Shown here: positions 26,425-35,258 of the stretch, one piece after another | Layout of the letters: each line of letters opens with the position of its first letter | Position numbering within the stretch: the stretch's first letter is position 1 | NCBI GenBank assembly: GCA_949290575.1 | Contig: CASESJ010000001.1 | Location: forward strand, 248,001 to 312,000 | DNA length: 64,000 nt | DNA from: an uncultured Clostridia bacterium | Lineage (GTDB): Bacteria > Bacillota > Clostridia > Christensenellales > Borkfalkiaceae | Direction: 5' to 3' | Notes under the pieces: model-generated | Told to the model about the DNA's origin: nothing | What the model saw: the letters and a program-made list of their open reading frames with translations, nothing else | Databases searched by the model: none | Translations under genes and position numbers: made by a program

Positions 26425-26779
26425 AAATAAATCCGAAGAATACGAAAAATCTACTCTGCCGATAGAAAAGGTTGCGGACGCTGACAATGTTATAGGACAG
26501 TCTATAATAACGGTAAGCGGTGCTCAGGTTATACCGCTGACATCTATTACAATAATAAATATAGGCGGCAGCGGGGAATACGGAGATATAAAGACCTATA
26601 AAATTAACGAAGGCTTCAAGCTTGCAGGCGGATCGGGCACGGTTGTCACAATAAAACCCAAGGGCTTTTTGGTAGACGACGGAAAGGGTTGCAAGCTGCT
26701 GAAAATGGAGGACGAACCGTTAAATGCAATTATCGACAAGACAAGCGAACTCGTGCAGAATATTACGGATAATCAGTAA
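26405..26779 (+). CDS. ytfJ: GerW/YtfJ family sporulation protein
   Basis: 124 residues with the GerW pattern: NVIGQSIITVSGAQVIPLTSITI and a glycine-rich middle that ends GGSGTVVTIKPKGFLV. Relatives are needed for spore germination through the cortex enzyme SleB in Bacillus. GGAGA precedes the ATG. Usually next to DUF2953 and a D,D-carboxypeptidase, as here. Confidence 0.88.
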   Translation: MNRIKNKNKSEEYEKSTLPIEKVADADNVIGQSIITVSGAQVIPLTSITIINIGGSGEYGDIKTYKINEGFKLAGGSGTVVTIKPKGFLVDDGKGCKLLKMEDEPLNAIIDKTSELVQNITDNQ

Positions 26780-27782
26780 AGGAACACTCATATTATGTCT
26801 GTTAGCGACATTCTGCGCAATTTCGGTTTCGCAACGCAAATTTGAGGCGCACGCAGACGGCGCGGCGGAGTGCGTTGCTGAACTGACCACAGGCAAATTG
26901 CTTCACGAAAAAAACGAAGAAACAAAACTTCCGATGGCGAGCACTACAAAGATAATGACTGCGCTCGTCATTATCGAAGATTGCAACTTGGACGACGTTA
27001 TTACTGTTCCCGACGAAGCCGTAGGGGTGGAAGGTTCTAGCATTTACCTCAGAAAGGGAGAAAAGATACCTGTCCGCGACCTTTTATACGGTCTGATGTT
27101 GCGTTCAGGCAACGACAGCGCGACTGCTTTAGCTATTTATCACAGCGGCTCGGAAGGAAAATTTGCGGAATGCATGAACAAAAGAGCAGAAAAGGCGGGA
27201 GCGAAGTCAACAAACTTCAAAAATCCAAGCGGACTTCCCGACGCGCAACACTACACGACCGCGCGCGACTTGTGTCTTATTGCCTGCGAAGCGATGAAAA
27301 ATCAGACGTTCAGACAAATTGTTTCCACAAAAAATTATACGGGCGAATTCAGAAGTTATGTAAATAAAAATAAAATGCTGAGCATGGTGGAAGGAGCAAA
27401 CGGCATAAAGACAGGCTATACTCTGAAAGCTGGCAGATGTCTTGTCTCGTCGGCGGAGAGGAACGGCATGGACGTCGTCTGCGTAGTGCTGAACTGTCCG
27501 GACATGTACGAACGCAGCGCAAGCCTTATTGAAGACGCGTTTGACAGATACACATTATGTAAAATTGACGAAAACAAGGTATTTATGTGTGACATAGTAC
27601 CTTGCAAAATCGATAAATCATATAGTTTTTTGGTTGAAACTGATAAAGATTTAAGATATGAAGTCAGTTCTTATAATTCGGATGAACGGAAAGAAAATAG
27701 CGGAGCTGTCGGAAATTTATCGATTTACTGCGGAAATGACTTGATTTTTAGCGCAAAATTATATAGTATTATTACAAAATAA
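26724..27782 (+). CDS. D-alanyl-D-alanine carboxypeptidase (DacB-like)
   Basis: Second low-molecular-weight penicillin-binding protein of the window. Signal segment at residues about 17-45 (ending AHADG), active-site STTK in PMASTTKIM, SGN in RSGNDS, and KTG in GIKTGYT, plus a short C-terminal beta domain. The only ATG is at 26724, giving a 56-base overlap with gerW and a longer-than-usual n-region; a non-ATG start nearer the gerW stop is possible. By context, likely the spore-cortex type. Confidence 0.88.
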   Translation: MQLSTRQANSCRILRIISKGTLILCLLATFCAISVSQRKFEAHADGAAECVAELTTGKLLHEKNEETKLPMASTTKIMTALVIIEDCNLDDVITVPDEAVGVEGSSIYLRKGEKIPVRDLLYGLMLRSGNDSATALAIYHSGSEGKFAECMNKRAEKAGAKSTNFKNPSGLPDAQHYTTARDLCLIACEAMKNQTFRQIVSTKNYTGEFRSYVNKNKMLSMVEGANGIKTGYTLKAGRCLVSSAERNGMDVVCVVLNCPDMYERSASLIEDAFDRYTLCKIDENKVFMCDIVPCKIDKSYSFLVETDKDLRYEVSSYNSDERKENSGAVGNLSIYCGNDLIFSAKLYSIITK

Positions 27783-27802
27783 AACTATGTAGCGGTATAA
27801 TC

Positions 27803-28504
27803 ATGCGTATTAACAAATTTCTTGCTGCCTGCGGAGTAGCTTCCAGACGCGATTGCGACGAAATTATAAAACAAGGGCTCGTAAAAGTTAACGGCAGAAC
27901 TGCTGACCTGGGCTGCGAAGTAACTGAAGATGACGAAGTTATTGTCAGCGGCAACAGGGTGACACTTAAAAAGAACGAATATTACATTCTGAATAAGCCC
28001 AAGGGCTATATCTGTTCGGTTTCCGACGATAAGGGCAGAAAGACCATAATGGATTTATTGCCTTCGAACGCTGGCAGAATTTTCCCCGTCGGTCGTCTGG
28101 ATTACGACAGCGAAGGGTTACTTATTGTCACAACCGACGGCGAACTTGCTCAAAGGCTCACACATCCGTCCAACGAAATTCCTAAAACTTACCTCGTAAA
28201 GATTGAGGGCACTCTGACAGAAGCCGCTCTCAACCCCATAAGAAGCGGCATAGAAATTGACGGCGGATATGTAACCAAGAAGTGCAAAGCTCACATTGTT
28301 GAGACAAATAAAGAGTACACCAAAATTCATATAACCATCACCGAAGGCAAGAACAGAGAAATCAGAAAGATGTTCGCAGCCATCGGTAAAGAAGTTGTAC
28401 TCCTTAAAAGAATTAAAATCGGCGAACTCACTTTAAGAGGTCTCAATCGCGGCGAGTGGAGAAAATTATCCAAAGAGGAAGTTGCGTATCTTTCGTCGCT
28501 CTGA
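27803..28504 (+). CDS. rluB: Pseudouridine synthase RluB family
   Basis: N-terminal S4 domain (MRINKFLAACGVASRRDCDE) and RsuA/RluB/RluE catalytic domain with the Asp in GRLDYDSEGLLI and EGKNREIRKM near the end. RluB makes pseudouridine at 23S position 2605 in E. coli; the numbering here is inferred from family. It starts 20 bases after the carboxypeptidase with no Shine-Dalgarno sequence. Confidence 0.93.
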   Translation: MRINKFLAACGVASRRDCDEIIKQGLVKVNGRTADLGCEVTEDDEVIVSGNRVTLKKNEYYILNKPKGYICSVSDDKGRKTIMDLLPSNAGRIFPVGRLDYDSEGLLIVTTDGELAQRLTHPSNEIPKTYLVKIEGTLTEAALNPIRSGIEIDGGYVTKKCKAHIVETNKEYTKIHITITEGKNREIRKMFAAIGKEVVLLKRIKIGELTLRGLNRGEWRKLSKEEVAYLSSL

Positions 28505-28531
28505 TATCAGTTCACTTTTTTCAATTAAGAT

Positions 28532-28563
28532 AAAAACGCTCTCTTATTTAAGAGAGCGTTTTT
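28532..28563. terminator. Bidirectional terminator between rluB and lexA
   Basis: AAAAACGCTCTCTTA and TAAGAGAGCGTTTTT pair over 15 bases, with A-run before and T-run after, serving both converging genes. Confidence 0.9.
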
Positions 28564-28600
28564 ATTTATGCAAAGAGCGTTTTAGTATGCAAAAATATTA

Positions 28601-29191
28601 TTAAAGACTTCTTACAAGCCCGATTACTTTACCGAGAATTGTGACGTCGTCAAAAACGAAATCTTCCATTTCGTCGTTTTCGGGATGAAGAATAAATTTG
28701 CCGTCGCGCCTGAAAAAACGCTTGACCGTCGCGCTGTCATCGACCAAAGCAACAACGATATCGCCATTTTCTGCGCTTTCCTGCTTTCTTACTACAATTT
28801 TATCGCCGTTGAACATGCCGATTTTTATCATGGAGTTGCCCTTGACCGTAAGCATGAACATATCGTCGCCGTTGAACATGTTCGCAGGAAGTGAAAAGTA
28901 ATCTTCATAATTTTCCTGCGCAAAAATAGGCTCGCCGGCTGCAACAGTACCTATAAGAGGCACTTTCACAGCCTGCTGGTTTATTGAAATCGCACGACGC
29001 TTGTTCTCACCGACCTTGCTCTTGCTTATAAGTCCTTTATCCGCAAGCTCGTTCATAATATTGAATGCCGTGGCGGTAGAGGCTATTGAGCAAGCCTTGC
29101 AAATTTCCCTTACGGTGGGAGCATAGCCGTTTTCAGTAAAATACGCCGATATAAAGTCGTAAACCTGTTGTGTTTTATCCAGTTTTTTCAT
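28601..29191 (-). CDS. lexA: SOS repressor LexA
   Basis: 196 residues: N-terminal winged helix (VYDFISAYFTENGYAPTVRE), then the self-cleavage site AAGEP and the S24 peptidase dyad, Ser in GNSMIKIGMF and Lys in DDSATVKRFF. The ATG at 29191 is preceded by AAAGGAGA; an earlier in-frame start overlaps the promoter. A LexA-box-like sequence overlaps its own -35 box, so it is probably autoregulated. Confidence 0.95.
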   Translation of the reverse strand: MKKLDKTQQVYDFISAYFTENGYAPTVREICKACSIASTATAFNIMNELADKGLISKSKVGENKRRAISINQQAVKVPLIGTVAAGEPIFAQENYEDYFSLPANMFNGDDMFMLTVKGNSMIKIGMFNGDKIVVRKQESAENGDIVVALVDDSATVKRFFRRDGKFILHPENDEMEDFVFDDVTILGKVIGLVRSL

Positions 29192-29212
29192 ATTGCAGGT
29201 CTCCTTTTTTAT

Positions 29213-29241
29213 AGTATAACACATAAAAAATTAAAATGCAA
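29213..29241 (-). promoter_or_regulatory. Promoter of lexA
   Basis: Read on the minus strand: TTGCAT, 17-base spacer, TATACT. Confidence 0.85.
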
Positions 29242-29252
29242 ACGATTGTTCC
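29239..29252. promoter_or_regulatory. LexA-box-like operator
   Basis: On the minus strand GGAACAATCGTTTG, close to the Gram-positive SOS box (GAAC-N4-GTTC with one end mismatch). It overlaps the lexA -35 box and lies just upstream of the divergent small gene. Confidence 0.65.
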
Positions 29253-29264
29253 AAAATTATGTGC

Positions 29265-29293
29265 TTGTTTTTTTAAAAGTTTTGTTTTATAAT
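29265..29293 (+). promoter_or_regulatory. Promoter of the small Cys-rich gene
   Basis: TTGTTT (29265-29270), 17-base spacer, TATAAT (29288-29293). Confidence 0.75.
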
Positions 29294-29325
29294 AATGGAC
29301 GTAAGTTTTTATTCAGGAGATTAAA

Positions 29326-29511
29326 ATGAGAAAGAGAGGAGAAGAATGCGTTCTCTATGACAGGGAATGCACAGAGTGCGGAGAGTGCGATATTTGCGAC
29401 CTCGACCCGAACAAGATTTGCGATAACTGCGGCAAATGTCTGGACATCAGAGACGATGCCGTGATAAAAATCGACGCTATCATTACGGATGAAAACGCCG
29501 ACAAGTATTAA
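29326..29511 (+). CDS. Small cysteine-rich protein, unknown function
   Basis: 61-residue acidic protein with eight cysteines at 8, 15, 18, 21, 24, 32, 35 and 38 (CxxCxxCxxC then CxxCxxC), probably two metal or iron-sulfur sites. CAGGAGA sits well before the ATG and there is a clear promoter and terminator, so it is a real gene despite its size. Divergent to lexA with the SOS-like box between, so it may be damage-regulated. I do not know its function; similar small proteins occur widely in Clostridia. Confidence 0.8.
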   Translation: MRKRGEECVLYDRECTECGECDICDLDPNKICDNCGKCLDIRDDAVIKIDAIITDENADKY

Positions 29512-29543
29512 AATGCAGTATAAAATAATAATAAATGTAAATT

Positions 29544-29578
29544 AAGCCGCGGACGGAATTTAATTCCGTCCGCGGCTT
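29544..29578. terminator. Bidirectional terminator between the Cys-rich gene and hflX
   Basis: Perfect 16-bp GC-rich stem (29544-29559 with 29563-29578), 3-base loop, T-rich on the plus side. Confidence 0.9.
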
Positions 29579-29589
29579 TTACTTTTAAG

Positions 29590-30804
29590 TTATCTTGCAT
29601 ATTTTTCAATTCTGCTCAGATACTTCATATCGACTTTTCCTTCAACGCACAAACCTTCTTCGGTGAACTTTCGGGAAGTTTCGCTCACAAGAGAGCTGAC
29701 AGCATAATAGTTTTTCAGTTCTTCATAAGGTATGACCAGTTTGACGTCTAAAAGCCGTTCGGCAAAACATTTCAAAATATCGCGTTTCAGTTCATCAATT
29801 CCGTCGTTTTGCTTTGCGGAAATACAGATGCAATCGGAAGGAAGAGAAGTTGTGTCCTCAATCAGGTCGCATTTATTCAGCACCTTGAGGTAAGGTTTAT
29901 CAAAACCGAGGGCAGAGAGGGTACTCAGCGTCGTCTCAAACTGCATAGAATAATCGTCTGAGGCATCGGCAACAAAGAGTGCCAGATCGCAATTAAGCGC
30001 GCTCTCGAGCGTTGACTTGAACGCCTCGACAATGTCGTGCGGCAGTTGCTGAATAAAACCTACAGTATCTACAAGTATGAAAGGCACGTTTTCAATGCAA
30101 AATTTTCTGGCAGTCGGGTCGAGAGTGGCAAACAGCGCATTCTTTTCAAGCACGTCAGAGCCGGTAAGCAAATTCATAAGGCTCGATTTGCCGGTATTTG
30201 TATAACCTACCAGAGCAATTATCTTTGCATTGCCCTTAATTCTGCGCTCGTTGTGAAGAGCTCTGCGGGTTTCTGTCTCGTCAAGTTTCTTTTCAAGGTA
30301 TTTTATTCTAAGCCTTATATGACGCCTGTCCGTTTCAAGCTGAGTTTCGCCCGGCCCGCGAGAACCAATTCCGCCGCCCAGTCTGGAGAGTGCCGCGCCT
30401 TTACCCTTGAGCCTGGGATAGATATATTTGAGCTGCGCAAGTTCAACCTGAATTTTGCCTTCTGAAGTTACCGCATTGCGCGCAAAAATATCGAGAATGA
30501 GGGTGGTGCGGTCAATGACCTTTCTGTCCTCGAGCGCAGCAGAAATATTGAGCGTCTGCGAGGGGGAAAGTTCGCCGTTAAAGAGTATTGTAACTCCGTC
30601 AATGCCGCTTAAAGTCTGTGAAATTTCCTGCAGTTTGCCTGAACCAATGAATGTAGCAGGGTTAATCTCCTTAATTATCTGATAGCTTGAGCCGCAATAT
30701 GCGCCGCCCGCGCTCTCAATCAAAGAAACAGCCTCGCTGTGCAAAACGCGCCAATTATCGTTAAAAATCGGTTGAATTATGAATATTTTTTCCTGAGAAC
30801 ACAT
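29590..30804 (-). CDS. hflX: Ribosome-splitting GTPase HflX
   Basis: 404 residues: N-terminal HflX domain (ATFIGSGKLQEI, SPSQTLNI), the GLGG-like SRLGGGIGSRGPGETQLETDRR linker region, then a GTPase with G1 GYTNTGKSS, G3 DTVGFI and G4 NKCD. It binds the large ribosomal subunit and rescues stalled ribosomes in relatives. ATG at 30804 is chosen with AGAGGA upstream; a TTG lies one codon earlier. Transcribed with the recombinase gene 3 bases upstream. Confidence 0.95.
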   Translation of the reverse strand: MCSQEKIFIIQPIFNDNWRVLHSEAVSLIESAGGAYCGSSYQIIKEINPATFIGSGKLQEISQTLSGIDGVTILFNGELSPSQTLNISAALEDRKVIDRTTLILDIFARNAVTSEGKIQVELAQLKYIYPRLKGKGAALSRLGGGIGSRGPGETQLETDRRHIRLRIKYLEKKLDETETRRALHNERRIKGNAKIIALVGYTNTGKSSLMNLLTGSDVLEKNALFATLDPTARKFCIENVPFILVDTVGFIQQLPHDIVEAFKSTLESALNCDLALFVADASDDYSMQFETTLSTLSALGFDKPYLKVLNKCDLIEDTTSLPSDCICISAKQNDGIDELKRDILKCFAERLLDVKLVIPYEELKNYYAVSSLVSETSRKFTEEGLCVEGKVDMKYLSRIEKYAR

Positions 30805-30807
30805 CAA

Positions 30808-31884
30808 TTAATCCTCTGTATCATCATCTTTATGCAACTTGACTTTACCGACGACGGAACGCCTTGTATCTTCGCTTATAGCGGCATAGTGCTTTCGCGT
30901 CGTATTTACGTCTTTGTGCCCGAGAACGTCGGCAACAACGTAAATATCACCCGTAGCTCTGTAGAGCTGAGTGCCATAGGTACTGCGAAGCTTATGCGGG
31001 GAAATTTTCTTGAGCGGAGAAATAATCCTTGCATATTTCTGTACGAGATTTTCAACGGCTCTGACAGTTATACGTTTCTTTTGCGAAGAGAGGAATAAGG
31101 CATCCTTCGGTCCGCAAGGCAAATCGCATTCCTGCTTATAGTCGCAGTAGCGAAGGAGGGCGTCTGCAACATCCGTATCAAAGTATAAAATACTTTTTCC
31201 GCCGCCTTTTCGGGTAACTATAAAGGAATTGTCGTTGAAATTAATATCCTCGTTATTGAGCCCGACGAGCTCGCTTATACGTATGCCTGTACCGAGAAAC
31301 AGCACAATAATTGCGCTGTCGCGGGTTTTTGCGCGTTCATGAAACGCTCTCTGGCGAGTTGTAAGCCCGTCGCCGCTCTCAGCGACATTAATCATATCGT
31401 AAACTTCCTGTCCGTCCAGCCTGATTATAGGTTTTTCGTGCAACTTAGGGGTGGAGACTTTGGCAGAATTGTCAACGCTGATTAAGCCACGATTAAAAAA
31501 ATATTTGAACATTGCGCGAACAGAAGAAAGTTTTCTTGCCTTAGCCCTGTCATTGCATACATGAATTTTATCGTCAAACTTGTATCTGGAGAGGTAGGCA
31601 AGAAACATTTCGATATCGTTGCCGGTAAGAGTTTCAAGGTCCTGAAGAGTAAAATCTTTAACGCTTTTATACGTTGTAAAGCGTTTTTTCATCAAAAAAT
31701 CAAAAAATATCTTTAAATCATGAGCATAGTTGAGGCGTGTAAGAGTGGACGTCTGACTATCGATTGCAAGAAAATAATCTCCGCAAAAGGCAGGAAGGGA
31801 GTTCTCGAGCAGATTATCGATGGCAATCAGATTGTTATTGTTGCGCTCTATATAAAAATTAGTTGTCTTAGAAGTATCAGCCAT
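30808..31884 (-). CDS. xerS: Tyrosine recombinase, XerS-like
   Basis: 358-residue tyrosine recombinase with a SAM-like N-terminal core-binding domain and a catalytic domain holding Arg in GTGIRISEL, Lys in the GGGK turn, HKLR, the second His in VLGHKDVNTT and the Tyr in RKHYAA. Length and the segment RAFHERAKTRDSAIIVLFLGTGIRISE resemble XerS of lactic acid bacteria, which alone resolves chromosome dimers at a site beside its gene. A palindrome of dif-like build lies about 210 bases upstream. XerC/D or an integrase are alternatives; no mobile-element genes are near. Confidence 0.85.
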   Translation of the reverse strand: MADTSKTTNFYIERNNNNLIAIDNLLENSLPAFCGDYFLAIDSQTSTLTRLNYAHDLKIFFDFLMKKRFTTYKSVKDFTLQDLETLTGNDIEMFLAYLSRYKFDDKIHVCNDRAKARKLSSVRAMFKYFFNRGLISVDNSAKVSTPKLHEKPIIRLDGQEVYDMINVAESGDGLTTRQRAFHERAKTRDSAIIVLFLGTGIRISELVGLNNEDINFNDNSFIVTRKGGGKSILYFDTDVADALLRYCDYKQECDLPCGPKDALFLSSQKKRITVRAVENLVQKYARIISPLKKISPHKLRSTYGTQLYRATGDIYVVADVLGHKDVNTTRKHYAAISEDTRRSVVGKVKLHKDDDTED

Positions 31885-32092
31885 AAAAACCCAAAAATTA
31901 ATAGATAAAATTTATAAAAGCAAAGCAGGGGAAACGTAAATATAAAATCTGAAAAATGTTCCGATAAAAAATCAGAAACAAAAACACCGCACCTGTAAAT
32001 AATTAAAACACATGAAGAAGAGCAACCTGAAAAGCATTTTAAGCAGAAAAACTTATTTTCGCCGTAAAAATTTTAGTGAAGTGTAGCATATG

Positions 32093-32128
32093 TATTTATT
32101 CGTAAAACACAGCTTTTACGAATAAATA
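32093..32128. promoter_or_regulatory. dif: Candidate dif site (XerS-type), 15-bp arms around a 6-bp centre
   Basis: TATTTATTCGTAAAA and TTTTACGAATAAATA are perfect inverted arms around CACAGC. Xer sites have 11-bp or longer arms around a 6-bp centre, and single-recombinase sites such as difH share the AAAA-N6-TTTT core. It lies between the XerS-like gene and glgP, near where gene orientation flips. A terminator hairpin is the alternative; a T-run occurs 5 bases to the right, but no plus-strand gene ends here. Confidence 0.55.
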
Positions 32129-32281
32129 AGCTCTTTTTTAACATAATAAGGCAGAAGAGCGCGTTTGTCAAGCTATTAAAGCAACTTTATTGAATTCCAC
32201 ATCGCGAAAATCAAGAAAATCTTTCTGATTATTAATTTTTATTAAGAAATTAATAAATGTTGTAATCATAACTATAATTAT

Positions 32282-32294
32282 TATGCCAGACATA
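32282..32294. repeat. Palindromic motif, copy 1
   Basis: TATGCCAGACATA, a near-perfect 6+1+6 palindrome that recurs about 330 bases away. Confidence 0.5.
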
Positions 32295-32609
32295 AATTAC
32301 AAGCACACAGCAAAATTCTGCCTGAATTGTCAGAAATCAATTTATTGATATTAAAGCATTACCCTGCTTAATCAATAATTTAATCAGTTGTTTCCTGCGC
32401 AGATTTAATTAATATTTACCTGAATTTGCAAAGAAATCGCATTAATTCTTTTAAAAAACAATGATTTTATAGCAAAATCTATAAATAATTTATCCTCATC
32501 AATTAATTTTATTTTTTTTACGCATTTATATTGCTATACCGCTTTTTCAGCCGCTATAATTGTGCTTTTTGTTCGCATAAACCTCATAATTATTGATATT
32601 TTAGCTTAT

Positions 32610-32622
32610 TATGTCAGACATA
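32610..32622. repeat. Palindromic motif, copy 2
   Basis: TATGTCAGACATA, a perfect 6+1+6 palindrome with one difference from copy 1. Confidence 0.5.
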
Positions 32623-32756
32623 GTACATATATTTTTATTGAAAATGGGATAAATTTCTTATATTTTAGTAAATAATGCTAAAAACTTACCCCCTAACCTC
32701 TATCTGAAAAAGAAAAAGTATCGGTCAGAGAAAAATCGCAATTTAAAGCAGAATTG

Positions 32757-32786
32757 AAAAGAGCGCAGACAATGCTGCGCTCTTTT
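32757..32786 (-). terminator. Terminator after glgP
   Basis: AAAAGAGCGCAG and CTGCGCTCTTTT pair perfectly around a 6-base loop; on the minus strand it ends in TTTT just after the glgP stop. Confidence 0.85.
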
Positions 32787-32795
32787 ATTTTACAA

Positions 32796-35228
32796 TTACT
32801 TTATCAGAGGTTTGAGATCCCAGATATTTTCAGCATATTCTTTTATGCTTCTGTCTGCCGCGAAGTAACCTGATGCGGCAATGTTTCTCAATGAAATCTG
32901 GTTCCACTTATGCTTATCTGTTGCATACAGTTTGGAAATTTCTTTCTGCGTCTTGCTGTAAGACGTAAAGTCTGCCATGCACATATAAGGGTCTGCGACA
33001 GGCGAACCTGTGAGAAGATAATTTGCCATATCAGCAAACGACTGTCCGTTGAAACCGATAATCAATGCCTCTATTATTCTGCGGAGCTTGGGCGACTCGT
33101 TGTAATAAGTGCTTGAGCTGTAACCTGAACGCCAGATATCGTCAACTTCGTTAGACTTAAGACCGAAGATAAAGATATTATCGTCGCCGACAGCCTGAGC
33201 CATTTCAACGTTTGCACCGTCTAAAGTTCCTATCGTAAGCGCGCCGTTAATCATGAACTTCATATTACCGGTGCCGCTTGCTTCCTTACCTGCGAGCGAA
33301 ATCTGTTCGGAAATTTCAGACGCGGGCATGAGAATTTCTGACATCGTTACATTGTAATCTTCCATGTAAACGACATTGAGTTTCTTATTTATCTTACTGT
33401 CTTTGCGTATCTCTTCCGCAAGGAAATTGATAAGCTTTATAATCTGCTTAGCCATTGAATATCCGGGAGCGGCTTTCGCACCGAAGATATATGTCTTAGG
33501 CTGCATTTCCATATCGTGATTATCTTTCAGATCGAGATAGGTATCGATAATATTGAGCACATTGAGAAGCTGACGCTTGTATTCGTGCAATCTCTTTGCC
33601 TGTGTATCGAAAAGCGTATCGGGGTCGACAACAAAGCCCTGCTTTTTAAGCGCGTAATCAGCAAACTGTCTCTTCTTTATTGCCTTAATCTCTTCAAGAC
33701 GCTTCAAAACGGTTTTATCGTTTTCAAAATCCTTGAACTTTGCAAGCTGCGAGCTGTCGTGAATGAAACCGTCGCCTATGCAATCTGTAAGAAGGCTCGT
33801 AAGTTCGGGGTTAGCCTGACACAACCATCTTCTGTAAGCAATACCGTTTGTGACGTTGGTAAATTTCTGGGGGGTGAAATCGTAGTAATCTTTAAATACC
33901 GATTTCTTGATGATATCGCTGTGCAGAGCGGCTACGCCGTTTACGCTGTGACCGCCGTATACCGAAAGATTTGCCATCTTAACGCGGCTGTGCTCGATTA
34001 TCGACATGCGCGAAATCTTAGCCCATTCGCCAGGGAACCTGTTCCAGAGCTCTTCGCAGAGTCTTCTGTTGATTTCCTTGATTATAGAGTGAATTCTCGG
34101 AACTGTTCTTTCAACAAGGTCTTCCTGCCATGTCTCAAGCGCCTCGGCAAGTACGGTATGGTTTGTATATGCACAAGTTGCCGTGGTTATTGCCCATGCC
34201 TCATCCCAATTATAGTAATACTCATCGACGAGAATTCTCATGAGTTCGGGAATTGCCATCGCGGGATGCGTATCGTTGAGGTGAATTGCCGCAAGCTTGG
34301 GCAAATCGCCAAGATTGCCGTATCTGTGTCTGTGGTCGCTGATAATGTTCTGTATCGACGCCGAACACAGGAAATACTGCTGTTTCAGCCTCAAAGATTT
34401 ACCGTTTATGTGGTTATCCGCAGGATAGAGCACTTTAGTAAGGACGTCGGCGTCGTTATCCTCCGCCATCGCCTGATAATAATCGCCCTGAGAGAACAAC
34501 TTCATATTGAAGTCCTGAACGGGCTTCGCCTTCCAAAGTCTCAGGACAGAGACAGCCTCGCTGTCCTTGCCCGAAACCATCATATCGTATGCAACAGCTT
34601 CGATTTCCTGGCTGCCGATATAATTAATCTGCATGCCGTTTTCGGTCCATCTTTCCTCTACCTTTCCGCCGAAACGTACAATGTAAGATTTATCTGTTCT
34701 CTGCGTGAGCCATGCTTCACCGCCGGGAAGCCATACATCGGGCAATTCGGTCTGCCAACCATCAACAATCTTCTGCTTGAACAGACCGTATTCGTATCTG
34801 AGCGAATAGCCCATTGCGGGGTAATTGCCCGTTGCAAGAGCATCCATAAAGCAGGCAGCAAGTCTGCCAAGACCACCATTACCCAAACCTGCATCGGGTT
34901 CGAGCTCGTAAAGCTCCTCCAAAGTGACGCCGTATCCGTCTGCAAGTACTTTGGCAAACGTTTCGGTCGCACTCAGATTAAAAAGACTGTTTTTAAGCGA
35001 GCGTCCGAGCAAAAATTCCATGCATAAGTAATAGACGCGTTTTGCGCGCTTGGTTTTAACCTTTTTGGAAAAGACCTGCCTCTTCTGAAGGAGGATATCC
35101 CTCACGCTCATTACGACGGCTTTATAAATCTGATCCTTCGTCGCATCGGCAGGGCTTACACCGTAGTATCTTGTCAGTTTTCCCTTGACAAGGTCCTTGA
35201 CTTCCTTTTCGGTAATAGTGTTTGACAT
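32796..35228 (-). CDS. glgP: Glycogen/starch phosphorylase
   Basis: 810-residue GT35 phosphorylase that releases glucose-1-phosphate from alpha-glucans. The PLP-site signature EASGTGNMKFMINGALTIG is intact, with the N-terminal EFLLGRSLKN and GNGGLGRLAACF. Length is normal. AGGAGA precedes the ATG. Last gene of the glg operon, so synthesis and breakdown of storage glucan are expressed together. Confidence 0.97.
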   Translation of the reverse strand: MSNTITEKEVKDLVKGKLTRYYGVSPADATKDQIYKAVVMSVRDILLQKRQVFSKKVKTKRAKRVYYLCMEFLLGRSLKNSLFNLSATETFAKVLADGYGVTLEELYELEPDAGLGNGGLGRLAACFMDALATGNYPAMGYSLRYEYGLFKQKIVDGWQTELPDVWLPGGEAWLTQRTDKSYIVRFGGKVEERWTENGMQINYIGSQEIEAVAYDMMVSGKDSEAVSVLRLWKAKPVQDFNMKLFSQGDYYQAMAEDNDADVLTKVLYPADNHINGKSLRLKQQYFLCSASIQNIISDHRHRYGNLGDLPKLAAIHLNDTHPAMAIPELMRILVDEYYYNWDEAWAITTATCAYTNHTVLAEALETWQEDLVERTVPRIHSIIKEINRRLCEELWNRFPGEWAKISRMSIIEHSRVKMANLSVYGGHSVNGVAALHSDIIKKSVFKDYYDFTPQKFTNVTNGIAYRRWLCQANPELTSLLTDCIGDGFIHDSSQLAKFKDFENDKTVLKRLEEIKAIKKRQFADYALKKQGFVVDPDTLFDTQAKRLHEYKRQLLNVLNIIDTYLDLKDNHDMEMQPKTYIFGAKAAPGYSMAKQIIKLINFLAEEIRKDSKINKKLNVVYMEDYNVTMSEILMPASEISEQISLAGKEASGTGNMKFMINGALTIGTLDGANVEMAQAVGDDNIFIFGLKSNEVDDIWRSGYSSSTYYNESPKLRRIIEALIIGFNGQSFADMANYLLTGSPVADPYMCMADFTSYSKTQKEISKLYATDKHKWNQISLRNIAASGYFAADRSIKEYAENIWDLKPLIK

Positions 35229-35258
35229 TCGATTCTCCTGTTTTGAAATAAAGTAAAA

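Larger units (their letters stand above)
31885..32756. other. AT-rich noncoding region, candidate terminus region
   Basis: About 870 bases without a credible gene on either strand, much AT-richer than its surroundings and full of stop codons. It contains the dif-like palindrome at 32093-32128 and two copies of a 13-base palindrome (32282-32294 and 32610-32622). I recognise no RNA gene in it. Confidence 0.8.

Noticed and set aside
27772..27805. TTACAA-18-TATAAT promoter for rluB
   Set aside because: The -10 box ends one base before the ATG, so RNA would start inside the gene; read-through from the upstream gene is enough.
30808..31884. Phage or element integrase
   Set aside because: No element genes, no flanking direct repeats at a tRNA, and co-transcription with hflX suggests a core chromosomal recombinase.
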